Shown: piece after piece, positions 28,341 to 38,021 of the stretch
Layout: the number at the start of each line of letters is the position of its first letter
How positions within the stretch are numbered: position 1 is the stretch's first letter
Source of the DNA: an uncultured Nodularia sp.
Lineage (GTDB): Bacteria > Cyanobacteriota > Cyanobacteriia > Cyanobacteriales > Nostocaceae
Assembly (NCBI GenBank): GCA_903911355.1
Contig: CAIWDD010000054.1
Span: forward strand, 1 to 40,834
Length of the DNA stretch: 40,834 nucleotides
Direction of reading: 5' to 3'
Notes under the pieces: generated by a model
Database searches by the model: none
What the model was told of the DNA's origin: nothing
The model's input: only the letters and a program-made list of their open reading frames with translations
Position numbers and translations under genes: made by a program

Positions 28341-29128
28341 ATAAATTTTTTTTTGTATCCAGGAATCGCTTTTATTACCATACCTCTACCAGCTAGAAAC
28401 TTGTAGATGTCTGTGGAAGAGGAAGCCAAACACAGAACTGGTGTTGTTTGACTATTGTTTGACCCCACCCTCACCCTCCCCTTGTCAGGGGAGGGGACTG
28501 GATTTTATTGTTTTTTGTGTGTTCCCCAATCCTTCGGTGTGTTCCCTATTCCCTATTCCGGTGTTCCCTGTTCCCCAATATAAAAATTACCTGTTGAAAA
28601 CTTATCAAACATCCTCTTAGACGTTACTCGCAAAATTTTCCTATATTATTGGGAATTTAGGTAAAATATACACCTGCTTAAAAGTATTGACATCTAAAGT
28701 TGTTTAACTTTTATATTGCATATTCTGAAAAAACATTATAAATTATGATCTTGTAGGGGAATAATCTAATTTACTGCCTCAAAGCCCAATCTTGATTAAG
28801 TAAATATACCGTAAATAGTTCAAAGCCACTTGGAATAGTAGCTAAAATTCTTTGTTGTTTGGTAAACCCAGGTTCGAGATTTACACACAGAACACAGACC
28901 AACCTGGGACTATGTATTTTATGGCGCTTCTTAGGATTTATGACGTTGCTTGAGGTAAAAAATACCTGGCTGCGGTTCACCTAAAAGATAATGAAAGAAA
29001 AGCTAATTGTAGATTAATTTATAGCTCAATTAGTAGCTTAAGTTACGATTTCTAACTTATTTGCTCAAAGCAGGTTGCTATTCAAAATATGGTTTTTGTT
29101 ATGCTAAAGATAATAGCATAAATAATCC
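28341..29128. other. 788-base intergenic region with repeats, no gene called
   Basis: Holds MITE-like copy B (28455-28612), a perfect GC-rich hairpin CCCTCCCC-TTGTCA-GGGGAGGG (28474-28495), and short degenerate tandem units of the TTCCCTATTCCC/GTGTTCCC type (28520-28580). The rest (28620-29128) is AT-rich and probably carries the invertase promoter. A 69-codon minus frame at 28771-28980 has no features and is not called. Confidence 0.6.
28455..28612. repeat. MITE-like repeat, copy B
   Basis: The left end TTGTTTGA (28455-28462; also duplicated at 28444-28451) and right end TCAAACA (28605-28611) match copy A. The right 30 bases (AAAAATTACCTGTTGAAAACTTATCAAACA-like) are nearly identical to 4128-4157. 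The inner part (GGGGACTGGATTTTATTG, then TTTTTTGTGTG) is shared with copy C at 40453-40483 and is absent from the shorter copy A. Confidence 0.6.
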
Positions 29129-30625
29129 ATGCCGGTGCATCTAGTAAACAATTACCCCCTCAATGGAGTTAGTCTAGTGATGCCAATAAATGAATTAGTA
29201 ACAGATGAAAATATAGAAGAACAAGCATGGCGAGCGCTAGAGAAGTCAATTCTCTATTATCAAGGTCGTCCCGTGGGAACTGTAGCGGCCTATGATGCTT
29301 CTGTGGAAGCACTTAATTATGATCAGTGTTTTATCCGCGATTTTGTCTCTTCGGCGTTAATTTTTTTGATTAAAGGTAGAACAGATATTGTTCGTAATTT
29401 CCTGGAAGAAACATTAAAGTTACAGCCTAAAGAAAGAGAACTCGATGCTTATAAGCCTGGACGCGGTTTAATTCCAGCTAGCTTTAAAGTTGTATGCGAC
29501 AATGGAGAGGAATATTTAGAAGCTGATTTTGGTGAACACGCGATCGCTAGAGTCACTCCAGTAGATTCCTGTCTATGGTGGATTATTTTATTGCGTGCTT
29601 ATGTAGTGGCTACAAAGGATTATTCCATCGCCTATCAACCTGATTTCCAAAATGGTATTAGGTTAATTATGGAAATCTGCTTGGCCAATCGCTTTGATAT
29701 GTACCCCACCCTGTTGGTTCCCGATGGTGCTTGTATGATTGACCGTCGCATGGGGATTTATGGTCATCCTCTGGAAATTCAGGTGTTATTTTATGGGGCT
29801 TTACGTGGAGCTCGTGAGCTGTTGATTTGTCAGGGTAATCAAGATATAATCTCAGCAATTGATAACCGCCTCCCACTGTTGTGCGCTCATATTCGTCAGC
29901 ATTATTGGATAGATATTAATCGCCTCAATGCAATTTATCGTTTTAAGAGTGAGGAGTATGGCAAAGGGGCTGTGAATCTATTTAATATCTATGTAGACTC
30001 TCTTCCCTATGACGAATTAGACAAGTGGTTACCCCGTAAAGGTGGTTATTTAGCTGGTAATGTGGGTCCATCTCAGTTAGATACCCGTTTTTTTGCCCTG
30101 GGTAACTTGATGGCGATTATTTCTGACTTAGCTACAGAAGAACAGTCACAAGCTATTATGAGTTTGATTGAGGAAAGATGGGATGATTTAGTAGGAGATA
30201 TGCCTATGAAAATCTGTTTCCCAGCTTTAGAGGATGAAGAATACAGAATTGTCACCGGGTGTGATCCGAAAAATATCCCTTGGTCATATCATAATGCTGG
30301 TAGTTGGCCGGTATTAATGTGGATGTTTGCCGCAGCAGCTGTCAAAACCAACAAAACTGGTTTAGCTAGAAAGACTATTGAAATTGCCAAGACTAGGTTG
30401 ATTGAAGATGAATGGCCGGAATATTATGATGGTAAAAAAGGACGGCTAATTGGTAAGCAAGCTAGGAAATATCAAACTTGGAGTATTGCAGGTTTTTTAT
30501 TGGCAAAAGAACTGATGGATAATCCCAATTATTTACCATTGGTGACTTTTGATGAATTACCACCTGAAGCTGTTTCTCGCGCTTGTGAGTTTGAAATTGG
30601 GAGTGTAGAACCTTATATGCCTTGA
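29129..30625 (+). CDS. Alkaline/neutral invertase (GH100)
   Basis: A 498-residue cytosolic sucrose hydrolase of the cyanobacterial and plant alkaline/neutral family. Family segments include [19 protein letters not shown] (with the conserved Asp residues), [80 protein letters not shown] and [12 protein letters not shown], which carries the C-terminal acidic residues. It has no signal peptide. It starts at ATG 29129. In Nostocales two such enzymes (InvA, InvB) feed heterocyst and vegetative metabolism; which one this is cannot be decided by eye. Confidence 0.93.
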   Translation: MPVHLVNNYPLNGVSLVMPINELVTDENIEEQAWRALEKSILYYQGRPVGTVAAYDASVEALNYDQCFIRDFVSSALIFLIKGRTDIVRNFLEETLKLQPKERELDAYKPGRGLIPASFKVVCDNGEEYLEADFGEHAIARVTPVDSCLWWIILLRAYVVATKDYSIAYQPDFQNGIRLIMEICLANRFDMYPTLLVPDGACMIDRRMGIYGHPLEIQVLFYGALRGARELLICQGNQDIISAIDNRLPLLCAHIRQHYWIDINRLNAIYRFKSEEYGKGAVNLFNIYVDSLPYDELDKWLPRKGGYLAGNVGPSQLDTRFFALGNLMAIISDLATEEQSQAIMSLIEERWDDLVGDMPMKICFPALEDEEYRIVTGCDPKNIPWSYHNAGSWPVLMWMFAAAAVKTNKTGLARKTIEIAKTRLIEDEWPEYYDGKKGRLIGKQARKYQTWSIAGFLLAKELMDNPNYLPLVTFDELPPEAVSRACEFEIGSVEPYMP

Positions 30626-30688
30626 TGGGAAATCTCACGAGGTTAATCAGGTGTACTTGTCGAATATAAACATAAGGTTTAAAGCCCG

Positions 30689-30720
30689 ATGTAACTACTT
30701 TGTAGTTACATTTTGCTTTT
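30689..30720 (+). terminator. Terminator of the invertase gene
   Basis: Perfect 10-base stem ATGTAACTAC/GTAGTTACAT with a TTT loop, followed by TTTTGCTTTT, 64 bases after the invertase stop codon. Confidence 0.8.
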
Positions 30721-30885
30721 GCTATGTCTTGCGAGTTATAAATTGTTGTTTGGCCTTGGTTGTGGTGCATCTGTGGGGTAAGCTGTTAACTAATGGGATA
30801 AAATAATAATTGTCAGAATATACTTAATTACCTCGAATTTCCATGACTCGGCGGGGTAGATAAATTATACAGTTAAAATTAGTTC

Positions 30886-32235
30886 ATGACAAATGCCCGC
30901 CAAATAGCTTTTAATGCCTTGCGAGATGTTCATAAGGGGGCTTATGCTGATGTAGCTTTAAATAGGGTGCTGCAAAAGGTGAGCTTGCCTAGTCACGATC
31001 GCGGTTTGCTGACGGAATTAGTCTATGGTAGTGTGAGGAGGCAACGGACTCTTGATACCCTCATTGACCAACTGGCTACTAAAAAATCTCATCAACAACC
31101 CCAAGACCTGCGCACTATCATACATCTGGGTTTATACCAATTGCGTTATCAAGAGCGTATCCCGGCTTCGGCGGCTGTGAATACTACTGTACAGTTGGCT
31201 AAGGAAAATGGTTTTTCTGGTCTGACGGGTTTTGTGAATGGTCTGTTGCGCCAGTATATTCGTCTAGGGGAGAGGTTACCGGAGCCTTTGAAGTTACCTG
31301 AAAATCCTGTGGAACGTTTGGGTATTTTATACAGCTTTCCCGATTGGATTATTCAGGTTTGGTTAGATGAATTGGGTTTGGCACAAACAGAACAACTTTG
31401 TGACTGGATGAACCAAACACCGACAATTGATTTACGGGTTAATCCCCTACGGTCTTCTATTGAGGAAGTTGAGGGGGCTTTGGCTTCGGTTGGAATTTTA
31501 ACTCGCCGGGTTCGGGATTTACCCCAGGCTTTACGATTAGTTGGGAATACCGGGGCTATCCAAAATCTGCCGGGTTTTAGTGAGGGTTGGTGGTCTGTGC
31601 AAGATGCTAGCGCTCAACTGGTGGGTTATGTCCTCAACCCTCAAGCAGGTGAGGTGGTGATTGATGCTTGTGCTGCACCGGGGGGGAAAACAACCCATAT
31701 TGCTGAATTAATGGGGGATGAGGGGGAAGTTTGGGGGTGCGATCGCACTGCTTCCCGTCTGCGGAAACTCAAGGAAAATGCCCAACGGTTACATTTAAAA
31801 TCTATCCGCATTTGTACTGGTGATAGTCGTCATTTACCCCAGTTTAATTCTCGGGGCGATCGCGTCTTACTAGATGCACCCTGTTCTGGGTTGGGAACCC
31901 TACACCGCCACGCCGATGCACGTTGGCGACAAACACCTGAATCTGTCCAGGAACTATCGAGGTTGCAAACAGAACTTTTAGCACATACATCTCAATTTGT
32001 CAAGCCTGGGGGTGTACTAGTTTATGCCACTTGTACACTGCATCCGGCGGAAAATGAAGGGGTGATTTCTAGGTTTTTAACTGACTATCCCGATTGGGAA
32101 ATTCAGCCCCCCGGGGTTGACTCTTATGAGGCTAGGTATTCCACACCCCAAGGTTGGCTGAAGGTTTGGCCTCATCGACAAAACATGGATGGCTTTTTCA
32201 TGGTGCGATTAAGAAAAACCAACAATTGCCAATGA
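30886..32235 (+). CDS. rsmB: 16S rRNA (cytosine-967-C5)-methyltransferase
   Basis: A 449-residue protein. An N-terminal NusB-like RNA-binding domain (about 1-140, with ARQIAFNALRDVHKGAYAD) is followed by a Rossmann methyltransferase. AdoMet site: VIDACAAPGGKTTHIAELM. Catalytic motifs: VLLDAPCSGLGTLHRH and VYATCTLHPAENE, which supply the paired cysteines of m5C RNA methylases. It starts at ATG 30886 and ends 59 bases before the TerB-like gene. Confidence 0.95.
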   Translation: MTNARQIAFNALRDVHKGAYADVALNRVLQKVSLPSHDRGLLTELVYGSVRRQRTLDTLIDQLATKKSHQQPQDLRTIIHLGLYQLRYQERIPASAAVNTTVQLAKENGFSGLTGFVNGLLRQYIRLGERLPEPLKLPENPVERLGILYSFPDWIIQVWLDELGLAQTEQLCDWMNQTPTIDLRVNPLRSSIEEVEGALASVGILTRRVRDLPQALRLVGNTGAIQNLPGFSEGWWSVQDASAQLVGYVLNPQAGEVVIDACAAPGGKTTHIAELMGDEGEVWGCDRTASRLRKLKENAQRLHLKSIRICTGDSRHLPQFNSRGDRVLLDAPCSGLGTLHRHADARWRQTPESVQELSRLQTELLAHTSQFVKPGGVLVYATCTLHPAENEGVISRFLTDYPDWEIQPPGVDSYEARYSTPQGWLKVWPHRQNMDGFFMVRLRKTNNCQ

Positions 32236-32294
32236 ATACAGTTTGGGATTGTACTATTTTCTTGAAAGCTACCAATCTAGCGGAGGAAGCAGCA

Positions 32295-32714
32295 ATGGTT
32301 ACTGATTCCCATGTCAAAAAGTTAGTGAAAATCCTAATTGCTGCGGCTTGGATTGATGGTAAAATAGAACCCGAAGAACGGCAATATCTGCGCGAGATAG
32401 CTCAAGTAAAAGGGTTAGCCGGTGATCCGGAAATTAAACCTTGGCTGTATGAGTTAGTTCCTGTGCAACCGCAAGAATATTCTAGCTGGTTAAGAGAATA
32501 TTTAGGCGATCGCCCCAGCCCGAAAGGTTACCAAAATCTGATTTCGGCTATTAGTGAATTAATTTATAGTGATGATGAAGTGGGTGTAGAAGAAGTATGG
32601 CTGCTGACAAAAAACGAGTCAAGAAAGCTGAATCAATGCACTGAAGCAGACTACAGAGAGTTGCTCAAACAAATTCAAAAGCTTTATCGTCGCTGGGTGG
32701 AGGTGCAGAACTAA
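32295..32714 (+). CDS. TerB-like domain protein
   Basis: A 139-residue all-helical protein. KLVKILIAAAWIDGKIEPEERQYL with the D-G-x-I-x-x-x-E pattern is the TerB/TerB-like metal-site segment, and the second half repeats an acidic IYSDDEVGVEEV stretch. Start ATG 32295 is fixed by GGAGG eight bases upstream; the frame is open further back into rsmB. The function of stand-alone cyanobacterial TerB proteins is unknown, and a tellurite role should not be assumed. It is probably co-transcribed with rsmB. Confidence 0.85.
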   Translation: MVTDSHVKKLVKILIAAAWIDGKIEPEERQYLREIAQVKGLAGDPEIKPWLYELVPVQPQEYSSWLREYLGDRPSPKGYQNLISAISELIYSDDEVGVEEVWLLTKNESRKLNQCTEADYRELLKQIQKLYRRWVEVQN

Positions 32715-32729
32715 AGCTTTGAATTGAGC

Positions 32730-32749
32730 AGACGCGATTCTTCGCGTCT
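32730..32749. terminator. Hairpin between convergent terB-like and psb35 genes
   Basis: Perfect 8-base stem AGACGCGA/TCGCGTCT with a TTCT loop. It lacks a T-run and resembles a dispersed cyanobacterial hairpin, but it is placed where it could end transcripts from both sides. Confidence 0.55.
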
Positions 32750-32774
32750 AGCTATCCCCATGCAGAAGTAATAC

Positions 32775-33002
32775 TTAAGACTTCTGTTTACCTGAACCTG
32801 GAGTTTCTTCTGGTTCTACTTTAGGTACAAAGTCGGGGCGATCTTTGCTTTCCCAACCGGGGGGGCGTTTGGAGTTATACCAAGCTATAGAACCAATGGT
32901 GACAGCAGCAATAAAACCAACCACATACACTAAGGTAAAGGCTAAGGGAAAATGGGGACCCCCGGCTACTGCTTCCGCGGCCGTTTGCATGAATAAATTC
33001 AT
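32775..33002 (-). CDS. psb35: Photosystem II assembly protein Psb35-like
   Basis: A 75-residue protein with one or two membrane segments (FPLAFTLVYVVGFIAAVTIGS), then a conserved cytosolic motif AWYNSKRPPGWESKDRPDFVP and an acidic/Pro tail. I recognise this as the family of Synechocystis Ssl2148, described as Psb35, which associates with CP47 modules during PSII assembly. It starts at ATG 33002. The assignment rests on memory of the RPPGWE motif and the size. Confidence 0.7.
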   Translation of the reverse strand: MNLFMQTAAEAVAGGPHFPLAFTLVYVVGFIAAVTIGSIAWYNSKRPPGWESKDRPDFVPKVEPEETPGSGKQKS

Positions 33003-33141
33003 ATAAATACCTGATATAGGTAAACCCAGTCACCAATGGCGCTGAGAGGAAACTAATTATTGAAACCATTTTAACATCAAATGTACCTCAAGGTACAGTC
33101 ACCTTTGCTTAAAATAAAATCAACAGTCAATTAGTATCAAG

Positions 33142-33555
33142 ATGCCTCACTACCAAAAACTACTCAGAATTTCTACCACAGGGAAAAACTTTCAGAACAT
33201 CACCGCCAAAATTGCGGCTATAGTTACAGAATCAGGGGTGGAAACTGGACTTTGTACCTTGTTTTTGCGTCACACTTCCGCTAGTTTAGTGATACAAGAA
33301 AATGCCGACCCGGATGTTTTGGTGGATTTAGCCAACTTTATGGCTAAACTTGTGCCTGAGTCGGGTAAGTATATTCACGATGCTGAAGGTGCGGACGATA
33401 TGCCAGCACATATCCGCACTGCACTGACCCATACTTGTGAACAGATTCCCATCAATCGCGGTCATTTAGTCCTGGGAACTTGGCAAGGTATTTATATTTG
33501 GGAGCATCGTCAGCGTAGTCATACCAGAGAATTAGTCGTCCATATTTCCAGCTAG
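33142..33555 (+). CDS. YjbQ/UPF0047 family protein
   Basis: A 137-residue single-domain protein. Family motifs are LFLRHTSASLVIQENADPDV, YIHDAEGADDMPAHIRTAL and GTWQGIYIWEHR, with the conserved His and acidic residues that form a likely metal site. Members show weak thiamine-phosphate-synthase activity in complementation, and the true role is open. It starts at ATG 33142 and is divergent from psb35, with 139 bases of shared promoter space. Confidence 0.93.
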   Translation: MPHYQKLLRISTTGKNFQNITAKIAAIVTESGVETGLCTLFLRHTSASLVIQENADPDVLVDLANFMAKLVPESGKYIHDAEGADDMPAHIRTALTHTCEQIPINRGHLVLGTWQGIYIWEHRQRSHTRELVVHISS

Positions 33556-33599
33556 GAACTGGATCTAGTAACTCTGTTCCCATCTCCCCTGATGTCTTT

Positions 33600-34349
33600 A
33601 TGAACCATGACCTGAAGGGAAATCACCCTTTTCAATGCCTAGATGAGATTTTAGCCCAACAGTGTGTTAATCCATTAACTCTCAACCCCGACAAAACTTT
33701 AATCACTAGTTTTGTAGAACTGGGAAACTTAATTACTACCATGACCACAGATGAGGAATTTATTCTAGCCCTGGGGGATACTTTAAAATTGATAGTTTAT
33801 GCTCAGTTGCAAAACTTCCCAGAAAATATCTTCTGGGATTTTGATTTTATGGTTAGTAGTATGGTGAGACAGGCTTTAGTAGCCGATGGGGGTTTTATGT
33901 CTTTTTTAGAATCCTTTGGTGATAAGATGGTCTTGCTCATTGAGCTATTCGGCATCAACAAAGAAATTCGCTTCCGCTACGTTCACGATTTTATCTATGG
34001 GTTTGATTGGGCAAGATGGGTACAAAGAGAACCACAAACTCGTTCAAATTCTGAGCCTTTTAGTTTAGTTTTTTTAGAGGAGCTGTTGAGCAAGGGTGAA
34101 AAACTGATCAAACACATTAACTATGGTCAGTTGACATCTTATAATCTTTCTCAGACAGGATACCGTAACCCCTTCGATTTTTCCCGGGAACCGGAAGATG
34201 AGCACCTGCTACTAACTTCTTTAGCTCAAGCAAACCTCATCCCTGTGGCTACATGGGATTGGGATACCTCTCCTGTATGGGATAAACCGTTTCAAGAAAT
34301 GCGCCAGCAGTTAGCATTAAAGTTAAATATTAAACCCCAGAAACACTGA
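33600..34349 (+). CDS. Conserved cyanobacterial protein of unknown function
   Basis: A 249-residue, soluble, mostly helical protein that I do not recognise beyond a cyanobacterial look. Aromatic-rich segments stand out: IFWDFDFMVSSMVRQAL and FIYGFDWARWVQREP in the middle, and PVATWDWDTSPVWDKPF near the end. No catalytic motif, signal peptide or membrane helix is seen. The stop TGA overlaps the start ATG of the following SDR gene (TGATG at 34347-34351), so the two are translationally coupled and may work together. Confidence 0.75.
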   Translation: MNHDLKGNHPFQCLDEILAQQCVNPLTLNPDKTLITSFVELGNLITTMTTDEEFILALGDTLKLIVYAQLQNFPENIFWDFDFMVSSMVRQALVADGGFMSFLESFGDKMVLLIELFGINKEIRFRYVHDFIYGFDWARWVQREPQTRSNSEPFSLVFLEELLSKGEKLIKHINYGQLTSYNLSQTGYRNPFDFSREPEDEHLLLTSLAQANLIPVATWDWDTSPVWDKPFQEMRQQLALKLNIKPQKH

Positions 34350-35005
34350 TGAAAGCATTTGTGGCCGGAGCAACAGGCGAAACAGGTCGCCGCATTGTCC
34401 AAGAACTCATAGCGCGCAATATTCCTGTGCGGGCTTTGGTGAGGGATATAGAGAAAGCTAGAGCTATTTTACCCAGTCAGGTACAGTTAGTTGAGGGTGA
34501 TGTGTTACAACCACAAAGCCTGAATGCTGCTTTAGGAGATAGTACGGTTTTGCTGTGCGCTACGGGTGCTAAACCGAGTTTTGACCCCACTGGCCCCTAT
34601 AGAGTAGATTTTGAGGGTACTAAAAATTTGGTCGCTGCGGCTAAGTCTCAGGGAATTGAGCATTTTGTTTTAGTGTCTTCTTTGTGTGGTTCTCAGTTGT
34701 TTCATCCTTTAAATTTGTTTTGGCTGATTTTGGTGTGGAAAAAACAGGCTGAGGAGTACATTCAAAAAAGTGGTTTGACTTATACTATTGTCCGCCCTGG
34801 TGGTTTGAAAAATGAAGATAATTCCGATGGTGTGGTAATGCAAGGTGCTGATACGTTATTTGATGGTAGTATTCCCCGTCAGAAGGTGGCGCGGGTGGCG
34901 GTTGAGGCTTTGTTTGAGCCTGCTTCCCGGAATAAAATTGTTGAGGTGGTGGCTAAATCAGAGGCTCCCCAAAAAAGTTGGGGGGAGTTGTTTGCTAATG
35001 TTTAG
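34349..35005 (+). CDS. Atypical short-chain dehydrogenase (NmrA/SDR_a5-like NAD(P)-binding protein)
   Basis: A 218-residue Rossmann protein. FVAGATGETGRRIVQEL is the dinucleotide-binding loop, LVEGDVLQP and LLCATGAKPS follow, and YTIVRPGGLKNE is typical of the atypical SDR_a5 group. The same group includes the plastid Tic62-like and At2g37660-like proteins. The canonical YxxxK dyad is not clear, so catalysis is uncertain and redox sensing is possible. It starts one base inside the upstream stop codon (TGATG). Confidence 0.88.
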   Translation: MKAFVAGATGETGRRIVQELIARNIPVRALVRDIEKARAILPSQVQLVEGDVLQPQSLNAALGDSTVLLCATGAKPSFDPTGPYRVDFEGTKNLVAAAKSQGIEHFVLVSSLCGSQLFHPLNLFWLILVWKKQAEEYIQKSGLTYTIVRPGGLKNEDNSDGVVMQGADTLFDGSIPRQKVARVAVEALFEPASRNKIVEVVAKSEAPQKSWGELFANV

Positions 35006-35030
35006 TTAATTTCACTAAGTTTCTAGGATT

Positions 35031-35726
35031 GTGACACTCAAAGGTTTTAAACTCAAGGGCGTTGAGCATCTGATTGGCCCCATGGCGGCACTGCTGGGGT
35101 TTGTATATTTGTTACAGTGGTATATACATGGATCGGTGCGATCGCTTAGGGAGCCGGTGTTTATGGTGCAACAGCCGCCTTTGGTCATGGGTGGGGGTGA
35201 TCCTTACATCCGTGCTTTGATGCGCACCATCTCCGCTAGTGAAGCTAGTGGTAACCGTCCCTATTCTCTGTTATATGGTGGTCAGCAGGTCAATGACCTC
35301 AGCCGCCATCCAGAAATATGCGTTAGAATCGTCAGCGGACCAAATAAAAATAACTGCTCTACTGCGGCGGGGAGGTATCAAATTATCAATAAGACTTGGT
35401 TTGAAATCGCCCCTCGCTATCATCCCCAACCTCCCGGAGCCATGTTTTGGTCTAGTTATAGTTTTGCACCGGAGTATCAAGATATAGTGGTTTACCGTTG
35501 GTTGAAGGATTCCAGAGTTTGGAGAACTGATATTCCTCAGCTGTTACGACAAGGGAAAATTGAGGATGTTTTGCGGCGACTATCTCCCACTTGGACAAGT
35601 TTGGGATACGGTATAGAAACTAATTCAATTAGTAGGTCTTTGCCCCAAATTTATGAGAAAATGTTACAGGAAGAATTAAGGGCTGTGAATCAAGGAGCAT
35701 TTATAACTACCAGTCCCCTGCGGTGA
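35031..35726 (+). CDS. Membrane-anchored GH24/GH104-type lysozyme-like protein
   Basis: A 231-residue protein from GTG 35031. One hydrophobic helix near the N terminus (about 13-30, LIGPMAALLGFVYLLQW) would anchor it in the plasma membrane. The rest resembles lambda-endolysin-like transglycosylases: RTISASEASGNRPYSLLYGG (with the catalytic Glu candidate), DLSRHPE, STAAGRYQIINKTWFE and RRLSPTWTSLG. It should cut peptidoglycan glycan strands in the periplasm. It lies 25 bases behind the SDR gene, and no phage genes are nearby, so this looks like a chromosomal cell-wall enzyme. Confidence 0.83.
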   Translation: MTLKGFKLKGVEHLIGPMAALLGFVYLLQWYIHGSVRSLREPVFMVQQPPLVMGGGDPYIRALMRTISASEASGNRPYSLLYGGQQVNDLSRHPEICVRIVSGPNKNNCSTAAGRYQIINKTWFEIAPRYHPQPPGAMFWSSYSFAPEYQDIVVYRWLKDSRVWRTDIPQLLRQGKIEDVLRRLSPTWTSLGYGIETNSISRSLPQIYEKMLQEELRAVNQGAFITTSPLR

Positions 35727-35751
35727 TTTTGTATGGGTTTAAAAGTGCGGT

Positions 35752-36558
35752 TTAATTAAGAAAATTTTGGATAGTTTTGACAAATTCTGAAGTATTTTCT
35801 AAGTGACTATTATGGCCAGCATCAGCAATAACTTTTACCTGGGCTGAACATTTTTGCGCCATTTGTGTATGAATATCTCTAAATTTATGGTCATACTCAC
35901 CGGTTAATAACAGTAAAGGTATGGTGTTGTTTGGGAGTTTTTCCCATAAACAGGGTTGCTTTCCAGTTCCCATAAATTGCAATGACTTGGCTAACTCAAG
36001 TGGGTGATTTTGCAAGCGACTTTCTACCATGGGGGTAAATTGTGGATGGTCTTTGAGTTTCCCAAAGATGGGTTGACTATACCAATGGAGTAAGAAGTTA
36101 GTAAACTCTTGTTTGGTAGTAGTTCTGGCTAACTTTCTGGCGATTTGAGCATCGGTTTTAACTCTGGTTAATTGTTCTGTTGCTGTTGCTAAACCAGGGG
36201 ATGCAGATTCTAAGATGACTTTAGTAAAACGGTGGGGAAAATGTAGAGTTAGATATAAGGCTAATCTTCCACCCATGGAGTAACCGACTAAGTAGCACTG
36301 TTGAATGTTTAACTGGTCTAGTAAGTTAATTACCCATTGGGCGACATTCTCCATTGTATAGTATTCATCCCCTCCCCATACTTGAGTTTTGCCATGTCCA
36401 GGTAAGTCAAGTGTTAAATAGGAAAATTCCTCCCCCAGTAATGTAATCACTGGATCAAATTCATGAAGATTACCAATAAACCCATGCAAAAATAGAATAA
36501 CTGGTGTGTGGGGGTGATTAATTAAATGATAGTGAATATGATATTCTTGCTGGCTCAT
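35752..36558 (-). CDS. menH: 2-succinyl-6-hydroxy-2,4-cyclohexadiene-1-carboxylate synthase (MenH), alpha/beta hydrolase
   Basis: A 268-residue alpha/beta hydrolase. LFLHGFIGNLHEFDP holds the oxyanion loop, YLVGYSMGGRLALYLTLHFP the nucleophile Ser, LLTGEYDHKFRDI the Asp, and DAGHNSHLEN the His. The G-F-x-G-x-x-x-(D/E)F and GYSMGGR-AL patterns fit MenH of phylloquinone synthesis. A generic hydrolase remains possible because no other men gene is nearby. It starts at ATG 36558 and is convergent with the lysozyme-like gene. Confidence 0.82.
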   Translation of the reverse strand: MSQQEYHIHYHLINHPHTPVILFLHGFIGNLHEFDPVITLLGEEFSYLTLDLPGHGKTQVWGGDEYYTMENVAQWVINLLDQLNIQQCYLVGYSMGGRLALYLTLHFPHRFTKVILESASPGLATATEQLTRVKTDAQIARKLARTTTKQEFTNFLLHWYSQPIFGKLKDHPQFTPMVESRLQNHPLELAKSLQFMGTGKQPCLWEKLPNNTIPLLLLTGEYDHKFRDIHTQMAQKCSAQVKVIADAGHNSHLENTSEFVKTIQNFLN

Positions 36559-36613
36559 AAACCTGTGTAAGTCCCTGGTAATTCCTGGTTAAGGTCAATA
36601 ACAACCATGGTGC

Positions 36614-37813
36614 TTACTCGGAAATTCCAGCACGCAACCAATGGCGAATTGTTTTAATTTCCGTTGTGGTGGAGCTTAAATACCGTTGCTGTAATTCTGG
36701 GGATAAATTAGGGTGGTTGAGTAAGTATTCTATGCGGCTCTGGACATTAGAAATCAAGGTATCTAAGTTGTCGTAAGGAATAATGTTTTGTTTGGTGTTG
36801 CTGTGGTCAGATAGGGGTAGAGGTGCTGGTGTGTAATTAGTTTGGGTTTGGTGGGCGAGATATTGGGCTTTTTCCGCTTCTAGTTGGGATACTGTTTGTT
36901 GCAGTGTTTCTATGACTCCATGCATCTCTAGGGGGTCAAATATGCGTAATAAGCTGGTTTGAGTGACTATACCTAACTTTGCGCCCCAATCCCAGGATAC
37001 AACTAATCGCTGTACTCGCCGGCGTTGCATTTGTTGATGGGCAGACCACAGGGAATCTTCGGGACTGAGTAAGAATAAGGGTGTACTCATGACTGTTTGT
37101 GCGGAAATTTTAGCCAAATTTAATCCTAATGCTTGAAATTGCACAATATCCCTTTCTGTGACAATACCCACGGGTTGAAAGGTGTAGAGAATATCATTCC
37201 AGGAATCGGTGTTAGTAATGACAATGCAACTAACTTGATGTTGCGCCATCATCTGTGCTAGGGTAAGTACCGAGGTTGCAGGTGGTGCATGAATCACTCT
37301 AGTGGTCATGACTTCTGATACCCGCCGCATTTTCAGCAGGTTGGTGGGACGTAAGACCTGTCTGAGACTTTCTGGGGAAACGATTCCTGCTAGTTGTTGG
37401 TTGTCATCTACGATGACTAAGTGACGAATCCGATACCGCCGAAATAAAAATAGGGCTGCAAATATATCCTGGAATGCAGTATGCGAAAGGGTGATTACCG
37501 GATGTACCATGACTTGGGATATTTTTACCTTAGCAAAGTCCTCACCTGCTGCGGTGAGTCTGACAATATCTCGCTCTGTAAAAATACCTAATAAATGCGC
37601 TCCATCCATGACTAAAACACTACTGGAACGAACCCCAAGCATGGAATAATAACCAATTGCTGAATCATATTCAGGCAATGAGCAGGTATTACCTCGGGTT
37701 CGACTCATTAAATTAATCACGTCAGTTAGAGATGTATCCGGGGTGACAACTAGTGGCTGCCGATCTATGGCATCTTCTACACTGGGAACGCCAATCAATG
37801 GGTCATCAAGCAT
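36614..37813 (-). CDS. Four-CBS-domain protein with C-terminal coiled coil
   Basis: A 399-residue protein. Two Bateman modules are visible. The first is at about 12-150 (VEDAIDRQPLVVTPDTSL, GIFTERDIVRLTAAGEDF, QVMVHPVITL, GIVSPESLRQVL). The second is at about 160-290 (SEVMTTRVIHAPPATSV, GIVTERDIVQFQALG, TVMSTPLFLLSPEDSL, LGIVTQTSLLRIFDP). A heptad helix (HGVIETLQQTVSQLEAEKAQY) and a helical tail follow. In Nostocales such CBS arrays usually head PAS/histidine-kinase hybrids; here no output domain follows, so it is a stand-alone adenylate-sensing module or a shortened sensor. It starts at ATG 37813. Confidence 0.88.
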   Translation of the reverse strand: MLDDPLIGVPSVEDAIDRQPLVVTPDTSLTDVINLMSRTRGNTCSLPEYDSAIGYYSMLGVRSSSVLVMDGAHLLGIFTERDIVRLTAAGEDFAKVKISQVMVHPVITLSHTAFQDIFAALFLFRRYRIRHLVIVDDNQQLAGIVSPESLRQVLRPTNLLKMRRVSEVMTTRVIHAPPATSVLTLAQMMAQHQVSCIVITNTDSWNDILYTFQPVGIVTERDIVQFQALGLNLAKISAQTVMSTPLFLLSPEDSLWSAHQQMQRRRVQRLVVSWDWGAKLGIVTQTSLLRIFDPLEMHGVIETLQQTVSQLEAEKAQYLAHQTQTNYTPAPLPLSDHSNTKQNIIPYDNLDTLISNVQSRIEYLLNHPNLSPELQQRYLSSTTTEIKTIRHWLRAGISE

Positions 37814-38021
37814 ACTTTAGAGTTGATGTTAATTTATGAATTTTTGTAAAGATTTTCGTCAGACATATATTACACATGGGACAATTGGGATACAATACGA
37901 GGGATGTAAAAGTTAAAGTTGCTCAAGGCATTAGATGCTAAGGCTTTGAGTTATGAAGAGGTAAATATAATGTCTTAAAATAAGGTGAGTGAAAAAGGGG
38001 TTAATGGAGGGAATCTTGCCA

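Noticed and set aside
28771-28980. 69-codon minus-strand frame
   Set aside because: Composition and lack of any motif suggest chance; it lies in the probable promoter region of the invertase gene.
35031-35726. Prophage lysis gene
   Set aside because: The lysozyme-like protein has a membrane anchor, and no holin, structural or integrase genes lie nearby.
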